DNA of 64,000 nucleotides from Kingdonia uniflora (taxonomy: Eukaryota > Streptophyta > Magnoliopsida > Ranunculales > Circaeasteraceae), in assembly GCA_014058105.1 (NCBI GenBank), contig JACGCM010002659.1, forward strand, positions 3,720,001 through 3,784,000. The letters run 5' to 3'. Numbering within the stretch: the stretch's first letter is position 1; each line of letters opens with the position of its first letter. The translations under genes and the position numbers were made by a program. The notes under the pieces are model-generated. The model was not told the DNA's origin, ran no database searches, and worked only from the letters and a program-made list of their open reading frames with translations. This document shows, one piece after another, positions 10,694-22,600 of this stretch.

Positions 10694-13600
10694 CTATGAT
10701 TTGTTGATTGCAGCTTGAATTTCTTCTAGAGTTCTCCCCTTCGTTTCAGGTACAAATGTCGCTATAAATATTATAGCTAGTATATTAACCACCGCATAGA
10801 TGATAAAGGTACCTGAAATTAAAGCCAAACCAAACCATTTATACAAAATTACAGCCATAGGATCTATTTAACCAATAGGTTTTTTGCAAAGCAATAAGGT
10901 CCTTCTAAAGTGCATTTGAATCCCTCTGGTGGGTTGCAAATGTACTATCTTGAGCTAAATAGTGAAGACTATAGCATCCTTAGTTATTTAAGTTTTCTGT
11001 TGATAACAAGTTTGTATATGGGGACTGTTTACCCTGAGTTTGAGCTTAAATCTTTGAATTCGGGTAAAAGTAGATTGGTTTTCGTTATTTATAGGATGAT
11101 TTCAGCAACTCAACACTGCAAGACTGTTTTTTATTTCTTTTCTTCTTTTCTTTTTACATGTAGGTTTACTTGCAATTATGTGCCGAGGTAAAGATAGGAA
11201 GTCACAGTAGCGTGATTGAGTAAAACTATGCAAACCATAGTTTTTTGCTTCCCAGCTTCTGATCTATCCCTAAAGCTTCATGGCATTTTTAATGTTTAAC
11301 GGAGAATAGAATGAAATACCATAGGAGCTCCAGCTCATGAGATAGTTGAAAGTATAGGAAACGACCCATGAACCGAACCAATTCACTAATGTTGCTAGGC
11401 TTCCTGCTACTCCCTTAACGTTTATTGGGAATATCTGCAATGAAATGAAATTAATTTTGGGACGTGATCCATATATTGTTCGATATAATGGATCAAAATA
11501 TATAATTGGATTTTAATAATCAAATTACCTCAGACATTACAACCCAAGGGACTGCACCCATTCCTATAGAGAAAGATCCTATGTATACCTGAAGCCCAAG
11601 AAAATGTTATTAATAAGCTAACACCATGATTCTAAAGTAACCAGAATTTCTATTACTAGTTTTGAATGTTTACCAATACGCCGGCTACAGCGAGTCCAGG
11701 GACAGAATCTAGTGATAATTCATGAGCCTAAGGATTGGACACGTGTTAGACAAAGACCTAAAGGAAAGAAAGCCAGATTAATAGGTATGCTTAGTAGCTA
11801 CCTTCAAGTAGAATGAAACTGCAGTTAACACGCAACCTATGACCAATCCTGTTCCAGAAATCTAAAATGGCAATATAAGACGTTACATTCATGAAAGAGT
11901 AAATTGCAAGTTAAAAGTTCATAGTCGCAAACCCAAAACAAGGCTAATCTTCGAAAGGGGGTCAATTTGAATGAAGATGGTTAAGTTTAAATAAACTGAG
12001 GTAGATCCGGTAATAATGGGGAATGTGTATAGAACTCTATAAGAATTAGCACTTTGAGACAAGCTGCCTACCAGTAGAAGAGCTCTTCTTCCAGCTTTAT
12101 CTACCATGCTTGCACCCAATGCTGTTACAACAACCTGCAAAACAGGTTTGAATATTTTTAAATAGCAGGAAAATATTTAAATTGCAAGAGAGATAGATAT
12201 AAACCTAATTCATAAAAAAAAATGTTAGATATAAACCTGAAGAATAGCGTAAATTATGGTTCCAAGGTTTGCAGGAAAACCTGAGTAATTAAGGATAACA
12301 GAGCAAAGTATTAATAAGATGATTACATAATATCTTAAAATTTTCGTATATTGTTGTGGGAAATTTCATTGGTAAGAGACTTCCTTACAAGCACCTCAAA
12401 GACTCTCTATCTAAGGTTTGGGGCCTCAAGAGTGACTTTGAGATGACTTTAAAGAGGAACAACAATTACTTTTTCAGATTTGGGAATGATGAGGACAGAG
12501 AAAGAGTTTTAGAGATGGGTTCTTTCCATCTAGCAAGTAGAATGTTTATTCTTAGGCCATGGAGGCCTTTTATTGAGTTTGAACCTACCGAGGTCTCTTT
12601 TATTCCGATATGGGTGATACTGAAAGATGTACCAGATCAGTTTATGAATGCTAAAGGAATTGGATTGATTGCAAGTATAGTTGGGAAATCTTTGTGTCTT
12701 GATAGAGCAAGTGAAGAGAGGAAGCATAAATCTTTTATTAGAGTTTGTGTTGAGGTTGAGGTGAGTAGCCTCTTACCTAGTTCTTTGCCCTTGCTTATTG
12801 ATGAGAAGTTTACCATCAATGTAATTGCTGAGTACAACTGGGTACCAGTTAAATGCATTGATTGTAATGTCTTTGGTCATAGCCCTATGGCATGCCCCAT
12901 TAAGGCAGCTGAGTTACAAGCTAAAAAGGCAAAGGATGAGGAAAACAAGAAAATGAGATTTGAGGCCGAGAACAAATAAAACTTTCAAGTTGGTAACAAG
13001 AAGAGTGTGATCTCCAAGAACAACGAGCATCAAAAAGGAAAAGGAGTTAAGAAGAAAGATGGTTGGGAATATCCCAAATACACCGCAAAGAAGAGTGCTA
13101 GTACTAACAATGTTGGTATTACTGCTTTTATTCCGGTTGACCTCACTGAGGAGATTGAAGTGATGAATGAAAACCCTCCTGTTAGCAACATCAAACAAGG
13201 GGATTTGGCTAGATCTGTTAGCTTTAATAAGTTGGCTTCATGCTCTAATTCGACTAGAGCATGTTCTGGACTTAATGAGAAGGCTAAAGAAGCTAAAACT
13301 CTAGAGAGACAAAGGGCTAAGGAGGCTATGGAGGAAGAGAAGACAGAGCAACTTGCAAAAGACATGACTATTTTCTTTCCCACTTAGTTCTTTGGGTTTA
13401 TTTTTACCCGTGGGTATTTATGTTGCGTTGTTCAATTTGTTGCCCCTAAGGGGCTATTGGTGTTTTTAGTTTAGTTGGTAGTCCTTGTGACTTGGCATCC
13501 AGATGTTAGGCTCTTCCCCCCTCCCCATTTGTTCTGTTGGAGGTTGGGGTAGTTGTCCCCATCTTGTACTTGTCCCCCAAATTTTTTTTTTTTTTTTTTT

Positions 13601-16600
13601 CGTATAATATAGGTACATTGCCTTATTGATTATATTCTGTAAAACACTGAAATTTTCAACTGGTTATTGGGCCACTGAGTGTAAGCTTGTGAGATTTTCT
13701 ACAAATTAGACAAGTTATCTTTACCTGCAGAAACAAAAATATCGCTGACGTAGAAGCATACTCCGTTGATTCCTCCAAATTGTTGACAAACCATTAACCC
13801 GACTCCTATCTGATCATGAATGCTTACTTTGTCAAACATATAATAAGATGTAGTATGAATGTAAAATGATCTTGAAGGCTGCTTTGGACTGCAAGTTTTA
13901 TCGTTTAAATTTTCAGGGACTAGAGAGGGTAGTTGGTAGAAAAAGTTTTTCACCATAGGCACCTGACAGGAGTGATTTTCTTTTTCTTTTTATTAGCATA
14001 GGTTGTGTTTAGAGAACTTAATAAGGTTGTTTCTATAACATTATGGCTGAACTGGAGATACTTGTATTGTATGGTGTGTTATACGAAGGATGAGTACCAA
14101 TCCGTCTAATATGGAAAACTTAGAAGCATTAAATGAGAAATGAAAGATCAGCAATGCTTTATGGAAATGAAGGTCAAGAATAATTGTGTTTCTCGAATGT
14201 CAAGAGCCTAAGATTGCCATATGAGGTAAAAAAAACATGAAGCGGATTAGAAAGAAAAATTCGGTAATGCATGAGATCACGAACAAGAAGTAGCAAATGG
14301 ATGAAGCATCAATATTATTTGTTAAGCACTGTGCAGGTTAAACTTCCGAAAGAGCTTGATATAGGTTACTTTAATGCTGAGAGAGAACCACAAATTAGAA
14401 AAAAGGTAAAACTCACAAATATATACATATAGGTAACATGGGCTGGTATCCACTATGCTTAAATTCAGAAGAGAGAGTTCAAACTACTTAGAGAATATAG
14501 TATTATAGAGAACTCGAACCGGATAAGCTTTGCACTATACTTTGGTGAAAAGTGTTAGTTAGATTTACTTGAGTCGAGCGTGGTTCCTCAAATACCGCAC
14601 ACGTTCCTGATGCAAGGAGGTTGTGTTATTAGAAATTTTTTGGTTGGATAGACCTGGAGTAGGAGTTAAACTCCTAACACTCATAAAGTCAGTCAGAAGG
14701 AGTTATGTGTTTAATTAGTAACTCTTCTAATTATTTTTTGGTTGGTTTCTATTTCAAGCATGACTTGGAAAAGAAGCTAACTTCTAATTACACAATGATT
14801 CAAATTAGTAACTCTTTTCCTATAAATATAGAGGTATGTTATGTGTTTAATTTAAGTTTTTCGTGAGCAAAATTCAAGAGAGAATTTTGTGTGAGGGAGA
14901 GTTGTAATTTTTCTTCTATAATTCTACTAGTGAATTACCGGCTCACCGTCGAAGAGTGGTTTTAATCCTTAGGGATTTCCACTATTGAATATTGTCTTGT
15001 GCTTTACTTTCTTCTTTCTCATTTTATTTTCGGTATCGTTAACTTGGGGGGATCTTAGAGTCATTCCGCGTGTGAGTTAGTCCATGTAATTCGCAACAAT
15101 TGGTATCAAAGGACTTAGGTTGATGTGATCCAAACCCTAATTCCAAGAAGTTCTCAATGACGTGAAAGATGAATAAAACGGGCGCGAAGTTCGATGGGGA
15201 GAAATTTGATGGTAGAATTAACTTTGGTGGTATTTGGCAATGCGAAGTTAAAGATCTCTTGGTGAGAGATAATTTATAGAAGGCTTTGTTGGGGAAAGAG
15301 GTGAAACCAAAAGAGATGACAGATCTAGAGTGGGAGGAGTATGATTTGCAAGCGTGTAACGCGATTCGGATGTGTTTATCCAAGGAGATCAAGCATAAGG
15401 TCGTGACGAAGAAGTCGACATCGACTTTGCGGACAAAACTCTCCGATGAGTATTTGAAAAACTCATTCTTTTCTCCTACACTTTCAAGACAGGGACTTCA
15501 ATGGTGGACCATTGTAACGGATATACAAAGTTGGTTGCAAATCTTCTTGAGCAAGGAAAGGAGACGAAAGATGAAGACCAAGCCTTTATTCTTCTAAAGT
15601 TGCTTCCCAGTTCTTATGAGCACCTGAAACAGACGATAATTTACGTTAAGGAAGCTCTTAAGTTTGGTGATGTTTCTAGTATCCTAATTTTTGATTAAGA
15701 AAGAAGGAAGGCTACAGGGGAAACCAATCAAGCCAAGGGTTTGGTGGTATTGAGAAGGACTAAGGGAAGAAAGAATGGGAGAGACTCTTCTTAGTCAAAG
15801 TCTCGATCTAGGAAGAACCTCGAATGCTTTGAGCGCGGAAAGTTGGGCCACTTTAGGCGAGATTGTCCTTCAAAAGGGCAACCGAAGAATGAAGATCGCA
15901 AAGATTCAGCTAGTATTGGTAAAGACTCGGATAGTTCGGAAGGCATGATTTTGTTGGTAAGTAATCTCAGTTCATCAACTTGTGATGAGTGAATCTTGGA
16001 TAATGCATGTTCATATCATATGTGTCCCATAAGGGAGGTTTGATTCCTATGAGGAGTTGAACGGACGATCAGTTACAATGGGTAATAACACTACCAATAG
16101 TAAAACTGTCGGCATAAGATCGATTAATATCAAGATGCATGATGGGATTGTGCGGACATTGACAAAGGTGTGGCATGTTCCGGATTTGGGTAGGAATCTC
16201 ATTTCTCATGCTACTTTAGACAGACTGGGTTACAGATCTATTTCGGGTAACGTTCAAATGAAGGTGGTTTGTGGTTTGTGGTTCTTTGGTAGTCATGCGC
16301 GGTAACATTAACAATAACAACTTTTATGTTCTAGTAGGAAGTAATGCTCAAGGTGGAGTTGCAATTACTAAAGCGGTCGACTCATCTTATTTATGGCATA
16401 TGCGGTTATGGATATGAGTTAAAGAGAGCCTGAGGTATTAAGCAAGCAAGACTTGCTTGGAGATGTGAAAGTTGAGAAGTTGGAGTTGTGTGAGCACTGT
16501 ATTTTTGGGAAACAACACCAGCTCAAATTTAGCAAAGGTATATTCCGATATATAGGGTCCTTCGATAGTTACATCGAAAGGCGGTTCCAGGTACTGTCAC

Positions 16601-19600
16601 ATTTACTGAAGATTTTTTGCATTATGTATGGGTATACCCAATGAAGACGAAAGATCAAGTTTGTGATATTTTTTAGTAGTTTCAGGCCAAAGTTGAGAAG
16701 CAGACGGGGAGGAGCATTAAGCGGATTCGGTCTAATAATGGAGGTGAGTACAAAACGATCCTCTCCATGAGTCTGTGAGGTTGAAGGAATAACTCGGCAT
16801 TGGTTTGTAGCAAAAACTTCACAACAAAATGGAGTTGTAGAACGGCTGAATCGTACTATACCGGAGAAGGTATGATGCATGCTATCTAACTCTCGATTGG
16901 ATAAAAAGTTGAGTTTTTTAGTTTATACCCCCATTTGGTACCTAATAATAGTGTTTACCCCCCCCCACATTTGTCATTTATGAGTGTAAACCCCCCATTT
17001 TGCCATTGACTGTTAGTCAACGGTCTTTGACTGACGTTGACTAGTTTAAAAAATTTTGACTGACCATTTTACCCCTCACGTGACAAGCACGTGACCTTCT
17101 TTAACCTGTGCAACCGGTGGTGTTCATGTCTTTCGGACGACATTTGGAGTCGTTCGGACGACCTGTTTGAGATCTTCTTCTTCTTCTTCTTCTTCTTCTT
17201 CTTCAAGAGCTTCAAGTGTAGAGTCCCCATTAATAAAAATCTCATCTTTGTGCTCTAATACTTCATCTTCTTCAAATGTAGAATCCCCATCAGCCAAAAT
17301 CTCTGGGTTTTCGAGGGTTTGTTGTTCTCGCTTGTTTTCTTAGCTCTCGAAGTCTTCAATTTGTGGTTACAGAACAAAACCTTTTTAGGTTCATATAGGC
17401 ATTTGCTTTCTCCCAGACTTTTTCTAATTGCAAAGCTTTTTCAGTCTTTTCTAATTGCAGTAAAATTCTTGATTATATGATGTATATATATACCATATGA
17501 TTTGTTATAGAGGTTTGGGTTTCGGTATTTGGTAGAGCACTCTATCCTGGCAGCAGTGCGGTATTGCAGAGTTGTTTGAAACATAAAGTGAAGTCGTTGG
17601 GTGTCTCCAATCTCCATGCACTAAACCTTGTCTCTTGATTCAGGGTAGCAACAAAGTACTGACCATTGACATTCAGATTCTTCAGAGCAATCGAATAATT
17701 CAGGAAAACTATTCAATAGTTTGTTAAATTGTCATTGAAGAACAATATCAAGTTCATGATTTTAACAAGGGTTGGTTAGGCAAATCTGCCTCAGTACATG
17801 GTCATTCAGTTGAAGTTAAATATGTGAAAAAATAAACATGTACTAGTGGAAATGTATGGAACATGGGCGCACTAGCGGCTTCTTGCTATTGGGAAGCATG
17901 TACACCGGAGCTTTATAAAATGCAAAACGATGTAGTGTTTCCTGTAGATAGACGAGCACAAATGCATTTGGTTTGTCACTATCCTAATTTCTTTCCTTTT
18001 GGGTGTGTTATTGACTGATAAGGACCTCACATATCTATTGCACTTCTGTTAAAGAGACTTCCTGCTCTGCATTTTTCAGATGCTGGAGTGTATTGCGTCT
18101 ACATTTAAAGTGCTTTAAATCAGATAACCTTCTAACCCCATAAGCTTCTCCAAATCAGAGTACCCCAATCCATCAAGCATCTTCACATCCCAACCAATCT
18201 CAGCTGCAGCAACCACCATACCCCCAATGGCATGCCCAACGTCATGGTTACAATACCGGAACGCTCTCTCCCCATACCTCCACGCATCTCGCCAGAAAAT
18301 TGATGACAACCCAACCAAAAGCGCACCTTTCGGCAATAACTCAAACAACCCTTCACCCCCAATCACAGACCTCACCTCCAACTCAAACAACTCAAATCCC
18401 CATTTCGTTTCGTCTTACTCCTAAGATTAACAACATTCCCCTGTTTCTTCTTCGATTTCACTCTAACTTGACCAATACAAGTAACCTTAGGCGACGAAGG
18501 CTCTGGAGTCTCAAAAGAGCTCCCATTCCCCTTCTTCTTCCCTCCCAATCCCATTGAGGGAAACATTGGTGAAGATTGGCCTCGTTTCATGCTCCCATTG
18601 CTTCTCAATCTTCAACTCAGAGACGAAGAAAGCGATAATGGGGGCTCTCCAAATTTCTCCGAGGTTCGACCTGGACTCTTCATGGACTTCGAAGAAGAGT
18701 ACTTCATTGATGCTGATGAAGATGAAGATGAAGATGAAGATGAAGTTCTGGAGTTGAAACAGAGGAGGAGATTGTTACCATTGCGTCCTCTTCGATGTTG
18801 GGGTCTCTCTGTTTCCATTGTTGTTGGGTGAGAGAGTGAGAGAAAAATAGAGTAAATATTAAATAGCCAAAACGGCAACTTTACTCCAAATGTCGTTCGT
18901 TCGAACGAACGACATAAAGACAACCGGTTGCACATATTATAGAAGGTCACGTGAGGTACAATGGTCAGTCAAATTTTTTTAAACGAGTCAACGTCGGTCA
19001 AAGATCGTTGACTAACAGTCAATAGCAAAATGGGGGGTATACACTCATAAATGACAAATGTGGGGGTAAACACTATTATTAGGTACCAAATGGAGGGTAT
19101 AAGCTAAAAAAACTCTAAAAAGTTATGGGGTGAAGCAGTTAATATTGATTGTTAATTAATCATTCAATCTCCTTCTACATCGATTGATTGCAAAACACCG
19201 TGTGTGTTATGATCGGGGTATTCAGCAGATTACGGCAGGTTACAAGTCTTTGTGTGTCCAGCTTATTACCATGTTCGTGAAAATAAGCTTGACCCTCGAG
19301 TCAAGAAAGCTATTTTCGTAGAATTTAAGAAAGGTGTGAAGGTATACAGGTTGTGGAGTCCAGAGTCGCAGAAGATCGTAATCAGCAGAGATGTGACATT
19401 CGACGAATCTTTTATGTTAAAGAAGGTTGGGATTCGAGACGATGTTTTGGTTGATGTTCCGCAGGTGAAGACGAATACTCCAGGGGTTGCTTCTTTTGAT
19501 CCCAACTCAATGAAGCTACAAAAGAAGGGGTAGATCAGCAACAAGAACATCAAGAGTTGGGACTCGAGACGATGTTTTGGTTGATGTTCCGCAGGTGAAA

Positions 19601-22600
19601 ACGAATACTCCAAGGGTTGCTTCTTTTGATCCCAATTCAATGAAGCTACAAAAGAAGGGGTAGATCAGCAACAGGAACATCAAGAGTTGGGACTCGAGAC
19701 GATGTTTTGGTTGATGTTCCGCAGGTGGAGACGAATATTCCGGTGCTACTTCTTTTGATCCCAACTCAAATGAAGCTAAAAAAGAAGGGGTAGATCAGCA
19801 GGAGTAACATCAAGAGCTTCCAGTAATAACGGGAAGCGAAATTCAACAACAACAAGGCCCATCTTTGGCAAATTAGAGAAAGAAGCGATCGACGTAGGGT
19901 ATTCCACTAGTACGCTACGGGTATGAAAATTCTGTGCAACCTAGTACTGAAGTTGGTCCTGAAGAAGAACCAGATATGAGTTGTACAACGGCTTATGCAG
20001 CTATTCTATTTGGTGAGAAGACATCCACTTTTCGCAAAGCCATTCTAGATGCTGATAATGAGAAGTGGAAGATGGCTATGGCTGATGAGATGAGTTCGTT
20101 AAAGAAGAATAGTAAGCCTTGCTTTTGTCGCTAGTTGCATTGTATGATCTTGAGTTGGAGCAACTCGATTTGAAGACAACTTTTTTATATGGGGATCTTG
20201 AGGAATGTATATATATGCGTCGTCCAGAAGGTTATGTGGTCCAAGGTCAAGAAGAAAGTGTGTGTAAGCTTACTAAATCATTGTATGCGCTGAAACAGTC
20301 TTTGAGGCAATGGTACAAGAAGTTTGACATGTTTATGGTGAAACATGGATTCACGAGTAGCGGGTATGATTGTTGTGTTTACTTTAAACAACAATCTGAT
20401 GATTTCTTGATTTACTTACTGTTATATGTTGATGATATGCTCGTGGTTACCAAGAGTATGGTGGAGATCAACAAGGTAAAGGCTCAACTCAGTGCAAAGT
20501 TTGAGATGAAGGATCTTGGTGTAGCGAAGAAGATCCTTGGTATAGAGATTAGACGCAATCAAAAAAAGGGGTAGTTGTGTTTATCACAACGAATTTATCT
20601 CGAGAAAGTCATATCCCAATTTGGGATGAAGGAAGAAAAACCAATGAGTACTCCATCGGCGGCCCACTTTCGTTTATCTGCGATAAATTTTCCTAGTACG
20701 GAGAAGGAGAGAGACTACACGGCTCAGGTTTCGTATGCGAGGGATGTGGGTAGTGTGATGTATGCTATGATTTGTACTCGTCCTGATATAGCCTAAGCTA
20801 TCAGTATGTGAATCGTTATATGGCTAATCCCAGAAAAGAGCATTAGCAGGTTATGAAGTTGCTATTGAGGTACCTTATGGGTACGGTTGATGAGGGTTTG
20901 ATGTATGACAGGAACGGTAGTGCAGCAGGGTAGCTTTGAGGTTATGTGGATCTACGTCTGGGTATTTATTTACTTTAGTGGGTGGTCCACTTAGTTTGAG
21001 GCCGATACTGCAATCGACAATGTCTTTATCTACGACGGAAGAATGGCAACGGAAGCAGCGAGAGAAGCTTTATGGATGGTTAGTTGGTGACTGTGGTGTT
21101 CTTCAGAAGACGGTACAAATTTTCTATGACAGTGAGAGTATCGTTTATTTAGCAAAGAACCAAGTTTATCATTCGAAGACGAAGCACATTCCTATCATGC
21201 ATCATTTTATACGTCAATGGATTTCTATGGGCGATATCTCTTTGTTGAAGATTGATACGAAGGAGAATCTGGCAGATATGTTGACTAAGGTAGTTTCGTC
21301 GACCAAGTTTGAGTATTGCTTAGACTTGGTCAATATCCTACATCTTTGAGCATCGAAAGGCACATGGTTCCAGTGGCGAGTTGGCAGCTTGATTAAAAAG
21401 GTCAAGCCAATGTGGAATTCGTGGAAGACAAGGTAGTGGCCCGACTCTTCGTCAAGGAGGAGAATTGTTAGCTATATTTACTTGAGTCGAGTGTGGCTCC
21501 TTGAATACCGCACACGTTTGTGATGCGAGGATGTTGTATTAATAGAAACTCTTTTGTTGGACAAACTTGGAGTAGGAGTTTAACTAACTCCTAGGACTCT
21601 TAAAGTCAAAATGAGCTGTTGTTGGTTTCCATTTCTAGCATGACTTGAAAAAGAAGCCAACTTCTAATTACACAAGGATTCTAATTCGTAACTCTTTTCC
21701 AATAAATATAGATGTATGTTCTATGTTTAATCTAAGTCTTTTGTGAGCAAAATCAAGAGAGGATTTTGTGTAAGGGAGAGTTGTAATTTGTCTTCTATAA
21801 TTCTACTAGTGAATTGCTGACTCGCTGCCGAAGAGTGGTTTTTATTCTTATGGATTTCCACTATTGAATATTGTCTCTTGCTTTACTTTATTATTTCTCG
21901 TTTTATTTTCGGTGCCGTTAACTTGGGAGATCTAAGGGTTATTCCGCATGTGAATTGTCGGCGTAATTCACAACAAAAAGTGCAACCTAAACCACCAGTA
22001 TCCTCAAGGCTTTTGTGAAAAATAGAAGAAAAATCTAAGTAGTACTTTCGGGTTCTACAATATGCAAGAGTTTCAAAACAGTCGAATTAGAAGAAGAAGA
22101 AAATATTACATGGAGTGCAAAAACTTCATGTAAGAATAAGTTCTTTGGATTACGAGGAACAGAGGGATGCTTACAATGACTGAACGCAAGTATCTCCTTT
22201 GAAATAAATCTAGCATTCTAGCTTTTGGTAGGTGTTGAAGTGTTTTTATATAATCCTGCCAAGTGAGAACAAGTTAGTCTCTCTCGCATTAATTAATCTT
22301 ATACTTTTCTTAAGATTTCAAAGTAAATAGGTATTTGAGCTGAGAAGGACTTGGATTTCAGACGCTTCATGAGAAATATCAGCATCCTTTCCACGAAGCT
22401 TCTGCAGCGCAACTTCAAAATCTTTTTGGCGTCCCACTTTTGCCTGCAAGAATAATTTTAATTTTTTAGCTTCTCTTCAAAGAATTTTCTTACCCCCCAA
22501 TAAAAAACAATAAATGTTGTTAATTGCAATTGCTTACCAGCCATCTGGGAGACTCCGGAATGAGGAAGAGCCCCACAAGCAGAATAAGGCATGGAATTAG

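Larger units (their letters stand above)
16911..19115. mobile_element. Pack-MULE inside the Copia integrase gene
   Basis: Long terminal inverted repeats of about 240 bp (16911-17150 and 18883-19115) start GAGTTTTTTAG on each strand and share GGTACCTAATAATAGTGTTT and further blocks. The 9-bp direct repeat TAAAAAGTT flanks it (16902-16910 and 19116-19124). A 9-bp TSD with long TIRs is diagnostic of Mutator-like elements. It has no transposase. The interior carries two recognisable plant gene fragments on the minus strand (18818-18115), so it is a gene-carrying (Pack) MULE. Confidence 0.93.
15170..21349 (+). pseudogene. decayed Copia gag-pol, interrupted by a MULE
   Basis: Gag begins near [20 protein letters not shown] (15170) and has several stops. 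A zinc knuckle survives as [15 protein letters not shown], with its second Cys replaced by Arg. The protease motif reads [13 protein letters not shown] Gag-pre-integrase segment ([15 protein letters not shown]) and the integrase core ([19 protein letters not shown]) follow up to 16905. After the MULE the integrase tail resumes ([15 protein letters not shown], 19252). A 130-bp triplication (19426-19815) lies before the RT. RT is missing a piece between SSLKKN and [16 protein letters not shown], then shows [12 protein letters not shown] (near 20424). RNase H reads [19 protein letters not shown] and MLTKVV and ends at 21349. Confidence 0.85.
14553..21975 (+). mobile_element. complete Copia-type LTR retrotransposon in intron 10 of the sugar transporter
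   Basis: LTRs 14553-15098 and 21466-21975 begin TGTTAG and end CAACA. The whole is flanked by the 5-bp direct repeat AAAAG (14548-14552 and 21976-21980). A primer site TGGTATCAAAGG follows the 5' LTR at 15101, two mismatches from the usual initiator-Met site. The polypurine tract AAGGAGGAG lies just before the 3' LTR. Domain order (Gag, protease, integrase, RT, RNase H) is Copia; motifs resemble the TNT1/Tork group. It runs against the host gene and is itself interrupted by a MULE at 16911-19115. Without that insert it would be about 5.2 kb. Confidence 0.93.

Noticed and set aside
13007..13387. A separate gene downstream of 12979
   Set aside because: It is the continuation of LINE ORF1 after a single stop, as shown by the copy at 28-31 kb.
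15101..15112. tRNA gene near the Copia 5' LTR
   Set aside because: Only a 12-nt primer site resembling the initiator-Met tRNA 3' end; no tRNA cloverleaf.
17171..17203. (TTC)n microsatellite as a functional element
   Set aside because: Simple repeat, common in plant introns and transposons; no further support.
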